The notes under the pieces are model-generated. The model was not told the origin of the DNA, searched no databases, and was given only the letters and a program-made list of their open reading frames with translations. From Medicago truncatula (Eukaryota > Streptophyta > Magnoliopsida > Fabales > Fabaceae): a DNA stretch of 64,000 nt. This document shows positions 10,490 to 20,289 of this stretch, piece by piece; positions within the stretch are counted from its first letter, which is position 1; every line of letters starts with the position of its first letter. The DNA is taken from contig NC_053048.1 in NCBI RefSeq assembly GCF_003473485.1, forward strand, positions 32,980,755 to 33,044,754, read 5' to 3'. Position numbers and translations under genes: made by a program.

Positions 10490-10870
10490 TATGATGTCTT
10501 CTTCGTAATCGAATTCCAATTAAAGATAATTTATTTCAAAGGGAAATTATTAATCATGAATCAAGGCTTTGTGTGAGTGGTTGTGGCGCTTTTGAGACGA
10601 TAAACCATCTTTATTTGGAGTGTAACATTTCAGTGCTATTCGGTACTTTATTCGACAATGACTTTGGTTTGATTTGGTCCAATCTTTGAGCATTTCAAAC
10701 CATTTTATTCAGTTTGGTCATTCAGAAGGTGATTCTAAACTGCGGCTTTCTATTTTGCTTGTCATATGGCTCTTGTGTGTATGGATAACTTTGAAAGCAA
10801 GGAATAAAATAATCTTCAACCATGAGGAATAAACAATTCAGTAGCTTTTTGACAAAACACGTAAATTTTT
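10490..10870 (+). mobile_element. Second LINE zf-RVT relic
   Basis: Broken plus-strand frames give NRIPIKDNLFQRE, then LCVSGCGAFETINHLYLECNIS, the Cys/Cys/His/Cys pattern of the post-reverse-transcriptase region of plant LINEs. Frameshifts and stops follow. It differs clearly from the copy at 1355-2005, so it is an independent old insertion. It directly abuts the UGT2 promoter segment. Confidence 0.7.
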
Positions 10871-10879
10871 GTGGAAAAG

Positions 10880-11220
10880 AAATATAAGATGCACTTCATG
10901 ATACTCGTGAGCCTTGCCTCTCGCGAGATAAATTGATGGATGGAAGTTTTTTTGTTTTTTTTAATTTGTAGTGAATGTCTAGTGGTTATAAATTAAAGCG
11001 TATTTTCTTCACTACACATAAAAGTGTTTTTTTAATTCGTGCTACCTTTGTCTGGATCTGTTATACTTTAGGAAAGAAAGATTGTTTATGGTACCTACCC
11101 TTAAATGGGACGGAAGAGGTTGATACCAAATGCTTATTATATATAAGCAAATGAAACTGATGCACTTCATTGGTACCTACCCTTAAATATCAACTCTCTT
11201 AGTAATAGAACCAAGCAACA
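10880..11220 (+). promoter_or_regulatory. Promoter and 5' leader of UGT2
   Basis: This is the longest intact version of the promoter shared by the UGT array. It starts near 'cttcatgatactcgtgagcc', contains 'aagcgtattttcttcacta' and 'gtacctacccttaaatggga', and ends 'accaagcaacaatgg'. A TATA box (TATATATAA, 11138-11146) lies about 75 bp before the ATG. The UGT1 promoter lacks the middle part of this block. Confidence 0.65.
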
Positions 11221-12726
11221 ATGGATTCTCCTCAATCTCAACAATCCAATAACCAACTTCATGTTGTTTTTCTTCCATATCCATCTGCTGGTCATATGAA
11301 CCCTATGATTGACACTGCAAGACTATTTGCTAAACATGGTGTTAATGTTACCATCATCACTACACATGCTAATGCTTCAAGGTTCCAAAAATCCATAGAT
11401 AGTGACATCAGTTTAGGATACTCCATCAAAACTCAACTTCTTCAGTTTCCTTCAGCTCAAGTTGGTCTACCTGACGGTGTTGAAAACTCGAACGATGCTA
11501 CTTCCCGTGAAATGCTTAGTAAAGTCACTCGTGGAGTATGGATGCTCAGAGATTCTATTGAAGTTTTATTTCAAGAACTTCAACCAGATTGTATAGTGAC
11601 AGATATGAAGTATCCTTGGACTGTAGAATCAGCTGCAAAACTAAACATTCCAAGGATTTACTTTTGCAGCTCAAGCTACTTCTCCGAATGTGCAATTTAT
11701 TTTGTTAGAAAATATAAACCCCATTATAATTTAGTTTCTGATACACAGAAATTTACAATTCCTTGTTTACCTCATACAATTGAGATGACCCGTCAGCAAC
11801 TTTGTGATTGGGAATTGGAAAACAATGCTATGAAGGCCATTTTTGAACCAATGTATGAATCAGCAGAAAGAAGCTATGGGTCACTATACAACAGTTTTCA
11901 TGAACTTGAAAATGATTACGAGAAGCTTTGTAAAAGTACAATTGGAATCAAATCATGGAGTGTCGGACCAGTTTCTGCCTGGGCTAACAAGGATGATGAA
12001 AGAAAGGCGAATAGGGGACACATGGAGAAAAGCTTAGGAAAACAGACAGAATTGCTTAATTGGCTTAACTCGAAGCAAAATGAGTCAGTATTGTATGTAA
12101 GTTTTGGCAGCCTTACTAGGCTTCCTCATGCTCAGCTTGTAGAAATTGCACATGGGCTTGAAAATTCAGGTCATAATTTTATCTGGGTTATAAAAAAAGA
12201 TGATAAAGATGAGGATGGAGAAGGTTTTTTGCAAAAATTTGAGGAAAGGATGAAAGAAAGCAACAAGGGCTATATCATCTGGAATTGGGCACCACAACTT
12301 CTGATATTGGATCACCCTGCAACAGGAGGAATTGTGACTCATTGTGGTTGGAACTCAACTCTTGAAAGCTTAAATGCTGGTTTGCCAATGATCACGTGGC
12401 CAGTGTTTGCTGAGCAATTTTACAATGAGAAGTTGCTAGTTGATGTTTTGAAGATAGGGGTCCCAGTAGGAGCAAAAGAAAATAAGTTATGGATTAATAT
12501 TAGTGAAGAGGAAGTGGTGAGAAGGGAAGAAATTGCAATGGCTGTTAAGATTTTGATGGGAAGTTGCCAAGAGAGCAAAGAAATGAGGATGAGAGCAAAG
12601 AAACTTGGCGATGCAGCCAAAAGGACGATAGAGGAAGGTGGAGATTCTTACAACAACTTGATTCAGTTGATTGATGAGCTGAAATCATTGAAGAAATATA
12701 AAGCGCTTGGTGAAAATGCAGATTAG
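11221..12726 (+). CDS. UDP-glycosyltransferase, UGT73 type (UGT2)
   Basis: An intronless family 1 glycosyltransferase of 501 residues, with all key elements intact. The catalytic pair is His25 (GHMNPM) and Asp128 (IVTDM). The PSPG box at 356-399 is canonical: WAPQLLILDHPATGG, HCGWNS, then FAEQ. The final Gln favours UDP-glucose; the related soybean galactosyltransferase ends in His, from family knowledge. It is the best preserved member of the pair with UGT1 and the more likely to keep the ancestral activity. Substrate is inferred to be a triterpene sapogenin or its glycoside, by resemblance only. The start is supported by the conserved leader and by GHMNPM beginning at residue 24. Confidence 0.94.
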   Translation: MDSPQSQQSNNQLHVVFLPYPSAGHMNPMIDTARLFAKHGVNVTIITTHANASRFQKSIDSDISLGYSIKTQLLQFPSAQVGLPDGVENSNDATSREMLSKVTRGVWMLRDSIEVLFQELQPDCIVTDMKYPWTVESAAKLNIPRIYFCSSSYFSECAIYFVRKYKPHYNLVSDTQKFTIPCLPHTIEMTRQQLCDWELENNAMKAIFEPMYESAERSYGSLYNSFHELENDYEKLCKSTIGIKSWSVGPVSAWANKDDERKANRGHMEKSLGKQTELLNWLNSKQNESVLYVSFGSLTRLPHAQLVEIAHGLENSGHNFIWVIKKDDKDEDGEGFLQKFEERMKESNKGYIIWNWAPQLLILDHPATGGIVTHCGWNSTLESLNAGLPMITWPVFAEQFYNEKLLVDVLKIGVPVGAKENKLWINISEEEVVRREEIAMAVKILMGSCQESKEMRMRAKKLGDAAKRTIEEGGDSYNNLIQLIDELKSLKKYKALGENAD

Positions 12727-13841
12727 ACGATTCCAATGAAGATGATGTAATCTTTGTACTTCAGGAGGTGTATGTAGCTGATGAAACACCATCCAATTAT
12801 TTTTCTCTAGCTATTTCTTGCTGCTATCTGTAATTCAATAAGATGAAACAAAATCGGATCATTGTTGTGCGCTGTAACAACATCGATTCTAAATTATGTT
12901 TTTGGTGGGTGTTCTAAACATTAAAATTTCAGTTTGCACTCAGTATTGCACTGTTATAATTTTTGAAATTTTTCATTTAATAATTTAAATTTAATTGTAG
13001 TTTTCATTAACCAAGAAACGATATGATGGTTGCAAAAATTTCACATGCATGATTAAAATATGTTGAAGAGAAACTATATGTCTTGAATGTTATTACTTTT
13101 AAGCATTGACCGAATCAAAGCAGCATCAAGTTCCTTCCTTGTACTAAAGACTACAGCTATGTTGCTACTTATTGCAACTGCTACATTAAATAAAAATCAT
13201 TTAGGCATACTATATTAATTTAATTATTATAAAATACTACATTGTTAAATTGTTTTCTATTACAAAATATTAAATTCTCAATTTGTTCTATCTTTGTATC
13301 ACAATAAAGCCATGTATGACAACTTTAACATCCCAGTCCTTAGCATAGTATACATCTTATTTTAGATAGGGACATGCATCAGCAAACTTATATTATTCAT
13401 TTCATTATCTTAAAACTTAGTTGCTTACCACATTTATTGAATTCATTGGGTTCAATTATGAACATTATGAATTCAATGGCTACTTTAATTTGTGTTTCCA
13501 TTTTATTTCTGTGTTTTGGATTTTTACTTCTAGTCTAATGGCTATTTTTTGAATATTAGATCAGCAACTCCAACTCCATCAAAGTAGAGCATGAAAGTGA
13601 AATTAGAAATGGAGAGATAGTTGGAGATACAATGGATAAACACAAGAAGTAGGAAATATTGTGTTTTGGTATACCTCGACCTATTTTGTTGTTGGAGATA
13701 CAATGGAAGATGAGCAACAAATTCAAGTCATCTAATTTTGTTTTCTGATGACTTGAATTTGAATTACTTTGATGTTCATATATAGTATCTTGATATATAC
13801 ATCAGTTTATGCTAATAAGTGTGTTTTGGTATACCTCGCAT
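12727..13841. repeat. 3' flank of UGT2, copy B of a shared segment
   Basis: Holds the UGT2 3' untranslated region. From about 13100 it matches 18020-18800: 'gttccttccttgtactaaa', 'gaatattagatcagcaac' and 'gaaagtgaaattagaaatgg' have counterparts in the same order. It contains no coding sequence. The hAT element begins at its end. Confidence 0.65.
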
Positions 13842-13944
13842 CAGGGCCGGCTTTGAGGGGGTGCAAACAGCTCTTCTGAGCTGGGCCTCCAAATTATGGA
13901 GGCCCAAATATTTTTTTATATATACTGCATGTAGATAAATAATA

Positions 13945-14443
13945 GAATTAAATATGTTTTTGGTCCCTATAAATATGTCAACTTTTCATTTTAGTCCCTC
14001 TAAAATTTTCCTTCAACTTTTAGTCCTTATAAAATTTTCAATCACTACTTTTGGTCCCTATTTTTAATTTAATTTTTGTATTTTTTAATTAAATTGCGCT
14101 GAAATATGTATAATATTCTAAAAAAAATTCCTACAAAAAATTAGAAATTTTTAACAAAACACAAATTAAATATGAATTTTTAACCGTAAAACATATAAAA
14201 TTTATATTAAATTCATGTTTTGTTAAAAAATTCTAAATTTTTTTTGGAGTGATTCTTGTAATATTTTGAATTTTTCTGGACAATTTTATTAAAAAATATA
14301 AATTCTACATATGAGTTTACTTTAAAAGAGGGACCAAAAGTGGAGATTGAAAATTTTATAGGGATTAAAAGTTGAAGGAAAATTTTAGAGGGACTAAAAC
14401 AAAACATTGACATATTTATAGGGATCAAAAACATATTTAACCC
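13945..14443. mobile_element. MULE-type MITE nested in the hAT element
   Basis: A 499-bp element with long inverted repeats: 'aaatatgtttttggtccct' on the left and 'aaaaacatatttaaccc' on the right. The 9-bp duplication TAAATAATA is perfect (13936-13944 and 14444-14452). Relatives sit at 54093-54562 and 55023-55504. Confidence 0.85.
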
Positions 14444-14484
14444 TAAATAATATATAGCAGAGGTGTAATAAAAATATCAGGTAA

Positions 14485-14545
14485 GTTGATATAGCTCAGC
14501 GGAATGAATGGAAGCTAGCATTGTCTAGGTCATGGGGTGTTCAAC
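14485..14545 (+). other. tRNA-like segment, possible SINE head
   Basis: 'tatagctcagcgg' resembles a tRNA A box and 'ggtgttcaacccc' a B box, about 35 bp apart, followed by a T/C-rich stretch. It lies inside the hAT element. It cannot fold as a complete tRNA, and no flanking duplication was identified, so the assignment is weak. Confidence 0.3.
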
Positions 14546-14951
14546 CCCAGCACTTAATTTTTCTGTTTCTTTTTTCTTCTTTCTTTAATTAATTTTTTTT
14601 TTCCTTTTTTTTGACTCATGTTCTTCTTTAATTAATTTTTTCTTTTCCTTTTCCTTTTTTCTTCTTTAATTAACCTAGGACTCATGTTTTTTAAATCAAT
14701 TTTTCTTTTCATTTTTTCTTCTTTAATTATATTTTTTAGTATGGGAGGCCTTTTTGATTTGGACATAATATATTATGGATTTGAGACTCATTTTCATCTT
14801 TGGGTGTACCGCATATATACGGCACCTTGTATTTATCTTTTAAAAAATATAAATAGAACATTGCTCTTTTAAAAAAAAATATGTTTTGATTTTATCACTG
14901 ACCTCTTTTCATTCCCAAAGCCGAGCCTCCGAATTCTCAGGGACAGCCCTG

Positions 14952-15250
14952 CCTCGCATATGTCTTGGATTTCAAACCATAGCAGAAATGGCACACAAAG
15001 CTCAACATGTGAGCTTTGATACCATAACCATGAACTCAACCATATCAAGTGTGTTTTGTAACTAACTATCATTAGCTAACTCGATGCAACCAATATAGCA
15101 ACAATTATCATTTGTTTTTTATTTCTCTAGACAAAGTGACAACTAAATTAGATTAAATAAATGGCTAAGATTTCATTTGACACTTTGGTGTCTTTTGATT
15201 CTATCACTTTTTTATAGTGATTGACTTATTTTTCAAAGACAAAACTTAAT
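14952..15250. other. Continuation of the hAT target DNA, no gene
   Basis: Sequence resuming after the hAT element. It carries a 'gagctttgataccataacc' motif but no coding signal. Confidence 0.5.
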
Positions 15251-15331
15251 TGTCGCGGTGATTTTTGGATATCAAACTATTAATTAGTTTTGACTCGCAA
15301 ATTTTAAGTCCACTACCGATCGTTTATTTTT

Positions 15332-15707
15332 GGGTTAATAGTGTTTTACCCCTGCAATATAGGTCATTTTCGGTTTTCACCCCTGTAAAAAAAAAAAATT
15401 TAATTTCATCCTTGTAATTTGAAGATTTTTTGGATTTGGACCTTCACGGAAAATTTCACCCCTTGTAATTTGAGCAAATTTAGGTTTACCCCCCTTGTAA
15501 TTTGAGCAAATTTTGGTTTACCCCCTGTTAATTTGAGCAAATTTCGGTTAACCTTCTGCCATATCTTCGATTTTGTACAGTCAAAATTCATGAAGGTCCA
15601 AAACCAAAAATCTTCAAATTACAAGGACGAAATCCAAAAAAAATATTTTACATGGAGTAAAACCGGAAATGACCTATATTACAGGGGGGGTAAAACACTA
15701 TTAACCC
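15332..15707. mobile_element. MULE-type MITE, 376 bp
   Basis: Perfect ends: 'gggttaatagtgttttaccc' and its inverse, with arms of over 100 bp ('aatataggtcatt' against 'aatgacctatatt'). It is flanked by a perfect 9-bp duplication TTTATTTTT (15323-15331 and 15708-15716). It is inserted in the old Ogre-like LTR. The centre holds repeats of 'cccttgtaatttgagcaaat'. Confidence 0.85.
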
Positions 15708-15870
15708 TTTATTTTTTCCAAGGAAAAGAGGAAAAGTTCAAAATAACCATATTTTAAAGAGATCAAAGGTCCGGGGGTTGGTTATGTCGAGGGAAGTGAT
15801 TAGCACCCTAAACGTCTATAGTATCCTATAGGAACCTCTTGTTTTTATTTATCTTGTGCTAAATTAATTA

Positions 15871-16164
15871 CTCCCTCCGTCCCTAATTATAAGACCCTTT
15901 TGAGAATTTTTTTGTCCCTTTTTATAAGACCATTTTGTTATTTCCAACTACATTAATTATTTCTTTACATACATGCCCTTATTTATTATACATATTTTTC
16001 TTCAATCAACAATAAATAACATGTTGAAAACATAAACTAACCTTCTTTCTTAAAGGATAAAATTGTAAAAACATTAGTGATTACAAACAACTTTAATACA
16101 AATATCCACTATCTTAATTCCCGTGATTTTGGCAAAAGGGTCTTATATATAGGGACGGAGGGAG
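15871..16164. mobile_element. Stowaway MITE (Tc1/Mariner), 294 bp
   Basis: The ends are CTCCCTCCGTCCC and its exact inverse GGGACGGAGGGAG, with TA duplications at 15869-15870 and 16165-16166. These are the hallmarks of Stowaway elements. It is nested in the old Ogre-like LTR. A second family member is at 63205-63430. Confidence 0.92.
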
Positions 16165-16734
16165 TACTTGCTTGTAAAAAAGGCCTAAGTGTGAATAAAG
16201 TCTAAATGTGAATGAAGAAAGAAAGAGAAATGTTTTTGTTATTATGTTGATTTGGAAAGACAAAATCTTTTGCCTACATACCCGAATGGGATCAAAATCA
16301 TGTAGTTTATGGTAAAAAGCCAAGTGATTTGTTTTGGTTGATTTTAAAGTTTGAAAAAAAGTTTGAGAGGATAAGGCAGAAATTGCATAGAAGAATAAAA
16401 ATGTGATTTGCTTGATTTTGAAAATGTTTTCGAGCGGATAAGAGGCAGAAATGACAGAAGAATAAAATGTTATTTGATTGATTTTAAAGTTTGAAAAAGT
16501 CTAAATATGATTAAAATTGATTGAAGTTTGATTAAAAAAATTTAGGAGTCACTTGGTTTGAATTCCAAGGTTTGTTAAGAAAGATATTTTTGTGATTTTG
16601 CATATTTGAATTTTTTCGAAGTTTTTGAAATTAGATGGTGTACTTGTGTTGTTTAAAAAAATCTCAAGGAAGGTCAATTCAATTTTCCCTTTTATCATTA
16701 ACGTCATAAAAGGGAAAACCTATCATTGCTATGT

Positions 16735-17826
16735 TTGAAAACCATCGTGCTATTCAAATGCGTGAGCAAGTCTTGGAACACTCTCATCACTTATTCAACT
16801 TTTGTTGACAAGCATCTTAGGGTGGTTATAATGTCTCACCCATCCCCTTGAGTCGTTTAATCAAAAATCCGTCCATCACTATTTACAACGACAACAATAT
16901 CCATTCTCTGGAAAACGGTTGCTATATAGCTGGTTCCTGCAACGGATTGATCTTCTTGTTTTACAAATCTCACTCTAGGACACAAACTGTTGAGTAAGGG
17001 GACTACTCCATCTATTTCTGGAACCCTTCCACAAGAAAAAAATCTAAACAATTAGGGTCCTTTAGTCATACCCTTCCTCTAGATAGTGTCGTCCAATATG
17101 TGTCAAACAGTTTTCAGTTCGCTTTAGGTTATGATGATTCAAGCAAAACTTATAAGGTTGTAGAGTTTCATGTTGAAGAAAACAAACCAGCTTTAGCGAA
17201 AAGTGAGGTCAAAGTTTTTATTTTAGGTGGTAATTGTTGGAGAAACATTCAAAGTTTTCCAGTGATTCCTCTTAATTGGTTGGATTATGGTAATACTTCT
17301 ATTAATAGTGGTGTGCATTTGAGTGGCACTATTAATTGGCTGGCTATTCACAAGTATTTCCATCAATATTATATATACGAGTATATTTCTCATGTTGAGC
17401 AATTTGTGATTATTTCGCTTGATCTTTCAACGGAGACATACAAGCAGTTGTTGCTGCCTCAAGGTTTTGATGAGGTGCCATTTGTTCAGCCAGTTCTTAA
17501 GGTTTTGATGGAATGCCTTTGTTTTTCTCATGATACCAAGGAAAATGATTTTGTTTTATGGCAGATGAAGGAGTATGGAGTTCAAGAGTCTTGGACTCAA
17601 TTATTTAAGATTAGCTACCATAATCTATTACTTTAATGGTGGTTTTCGAATGGCATGCCTTTATAAAAATGGTGATATGGTGATATTAGCAAATGTATTT
17701 GTTCTTCAACACCGCAATGCAATGATCTATAATTTGAGAAATGGAGAAATAGACCGAATTAGAGTTAACGACAGTCGGTTCTCTCTTGCAAATGTTTATG
17801 TAGAAAGCTTGGTTGCGGTTTGTTGA
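16735..17826 (+). pseudogene. F-box protein pseudogene (F-box associated domain)
   Basis: Frames read in order: an F-box tail (LFKCVSKSWNTLIT, FVDKHL), then CNGLIFLFY, FWNPSTRK, FALGYDDSSKTYKVV, VFILGGNCWRNI, VHLSGTINWLA, IISLDLSTETYKQLLLP, and after a shift VILANVFVLQ and IYNLRNGEIDRIRV. This is the layout of legume F-box/FBA proteins, which act as substrate adaptors of SCF ubiquitin ligases. The start of the F-box is missing. An in-frame TAA lies near 16994, and a frameshift near 17620 separates the last 60 residues. The longest open piece is 17100-17636 (178 residues). It sits between old transposon sequence and a UGT-type 3' flank. Confidence 0.78.
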
Positions 17827-18019
17827 AAGTAAGTTTCTCACTGGCGGTTAACTTATTTGAATTTTCGTTGATTCATTGTTTTAATTTCCTTGTCGTTTTT
17901 TACTTATAGATTTTGTGAAATTTCTTAATGATGGTTTGGGTTTATTGTATTCTTAATTGATTATATATAATCGCCGGTAATGGTTTCCTTCGTTATTACT
18001 ACTGCTTAGAAAATATCTT

Positions 18020-18990
18020 CATCTTCATCTGCATTAAGTTCCTTCGTTGTACTAAAGACCACAACAATTTTAATTGGTGCTTATTGTAACTGCTGTTATC
18101 ACTTAATTAGCATATAATCTCTCTACACAACAATGTTTTCACTGCATTGTTAATTTTTCAATTTGTTCTCTCTCAGTATCACATTTTAAAGCCATCTATC
18201 TTTTCTTTTTTTTTTCTAACGGCAAAGTTTATTAAACCAAGTCACTACACAAGACGAACAGAGTCGGAAAAAACAACTTAAATGATTTTAAAGCAATCTA
18301 GCCTTTCTGTTTTTTTCACAATATCTATTTTAACTGGTGACAGGCATTAACCAAATTATATGATTGATTTAATTTACTCACTTATCCACATTATGAATTC
18401 ATTTTTGTGTTCTGGTTTTGAACTAATGTCTAATGGTATTTATTTGAATATTAGATCAGTAACCCCAACTCTATCAAAATGGTGGATGAAAGTGAAGTTG
18501 GAAATGGAGGTACAAAAGAAGATGAGAAGCATTTGATACCATAGGAGGAGGATACACTTACGCGACATTGTCTTGCGGATGATGGATGAGACAATCGGTT
18601 AGATTTGCTTAATAGGATCTAAAATAGGAAGTAGGAAATAGTAATTTATATTTCACCATTGTCTTAGATGATATTTCTATCATTTTGTTTTATAGTAACT
18701 TGGATTTGAATCACTATGATCTTCATCTATGATATATCGACTTATACATCGGTTTATGCAAATATTTTGGATGAAGCAATCTGGAATTGGATGGACCGTG
18801 TATGCGAAGCTTGATAATGCTAATGTTTTTTCTTAAATGATATTTTTCCATGCATTTTTTGTGTTGTTTGTACTGTTTTGCTTGGAAATTTTCCCAAACA
18901 TTTGAGTGCTTAATCATTGTGAATTGTATTCTTGTGCTTATGTAGGTTAATTACATACAAGGACACAGGGAAAGAGATAATAATTGGCAA
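18020..18990. repeat. UGT-type 3' flank, copy C, without a UGT
   Basis: Matches the flank of UGT2 (13100-13850) in order: 'gttccttcgttgtactaaag', 'gaatattagatcagtaac', 'gaaagtgaagttggaaatgg'. From 18925 it also matches the sequence before the Mutator-like element at 6061. No UGT coding sequence precedes it; the F-box pseudogene takes that place. A T-rich insert at about 18203-18290 is not in copy B. Confidence 0.6.
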
Positions 18991-20289
18991 AAGCAGCATA
19001 AGAATTATGAACGAGATTAAATGACTAAAACATAAGCAAAACAAAATGGTAAAATTTGTTTTCTTTTGTTGCAACTATCTAATTTAGTGCTTCCAGTTGT
19101 GATATTCAGTTGGATGAGATATAAATTGAAAGAGTTTATAAGTAAGTGATATGATCATTGAGGATAATTTAATAATGTTTCTTCAAGTTTATTCTAGATG
19201 GGGATCTTTGAAGCATATTCTACTAGTTTGGTTGGTAGCATTGTAATTGTGAGATTGATGTAATTATCTTATCGCGAGTATGCGTCAACTTATATAAGCA
19301 TTGTATAGTCTCATGATTAGGGCATTCAAAATGAAATGAAGTATATTTAAATTTTCTAGATGGTGTTTTTATTCTATTATTCCTTCTTAGATTTTAGTTT
19401 TCTTAGTGATAGCTCAAAAGAGCCTATGAGAGAAAATCTTTCACCTTATAAATTGATTTTGAAACTCAAGCTCAAATTCTAAGAAACTTTATTAAAAAAC
19501 AAATAAATTAGATTAAATGAATGAAATGACAAGCCATCAATTGCTCCTTCTATTTTAATGTGGATAATCAATTTAACCAAATTTGATGTTGTGAAAAACA
19601 CAAATAGACATGACATATTTTTTTAAATAAGTTTGACTCTTTCAACTAAAACTATGCTACTCAAGTTTTGAACCTTATTAAACTAATCTAACCGTCCTTA
19701 TACCAACAAAGACAGAAAGAAAAGAACAAAAAGAGAAGACAAATTTCAAGGATGGCTAGAAGACAAAAACTGCCTATAAACTAATGCCAATGATTGTCTG
19801 AGGAAAATATAATACACATCCAATTTTGTCAAAACTCAAACAACAAACGGCAACAACCGGCTTAATTAATAAATAATTACTACTTGCAAATCATATTACA
19901 TGTCGAATATAAATTAAAAAAAGTAGATATTTATTTGTGGTTGTGACTATGTAAGAGTTTCTCTACTACTATTTGAAGAGAGATATACTCGTAGGATAAA
20001 TTATTTTTGAAATATTATTATCATTTTTCATGAGTCTATCTCTCTCTAAATAGAAGTGTCCACGAGAATCTTCATATTTTAATATTGACGGTTGCTTATT
20101 TTTACAATTCGGACCTCGAAAGTCGCAGGTAAGGAATCTATTTTTGTGTTCATATAACAGTCTTCTATAATAATATCAGTTACCACTAGAAACTTGCAGG
20201 AGAAAGATTGAAACAAAGATAGTAGAATAACAAAGTGTGTTTGAAAACAAAAGAGCGAGTAGAGTTTCTCATCTAAACTTGTCATAAAA
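18991..20289. other. AT-rich upstream region of UGT3
   Basis: No gene seen. The last 200 bp before the ATG hold the leader and presumably the promoter of UGT3, but no clear TATA box at a normal distance was identified. The shared promoter of UGT1 and UGT2 is not present here. Confidence 0.5.

Larger units (their letters stand above)
13842..14951. mobile_element. hAT-type non-autonomous element, 1110 bp
   Basis: Starts CAGGGCCGGC and ends GGACAGCCCTG, giving short inverted ends CAGGGC. It is flanked by a perfect 8-bp duplication CCTCGCAT (13834-13841 and 14952-14959). Eight-base duplications with CAGGG ends mark hAT elements. A complete MULE-type MITE is inserted within it at 13945-14443. No transposase frame is visible. 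Confidence 0.82.
15251..16690 (-). mobile_element. Old, truncated Ogre-like LTR with two nested MITEs
   Basis: After removing the two MITEs inside it, the sequence aligns in order with the left part of the Ogre LTR that starts at 24500. 'tgtcgcggtgatttttggat' matches 'tgttatcatggtttttggg'. 'ctattaattagttttgactcg' matches 'ccattaattggacttgtacc'. 'agtgattagcaccc' matches 'ggtgttaggcaccc'. 'gcctacatacccgaatggga' matches 'gcctacgtacccttttaagg'. The rest of the roughly 3.3-kb LTR is missing and divergence is high, so this is an ancient relic of a related family. Confidence 0.65.
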
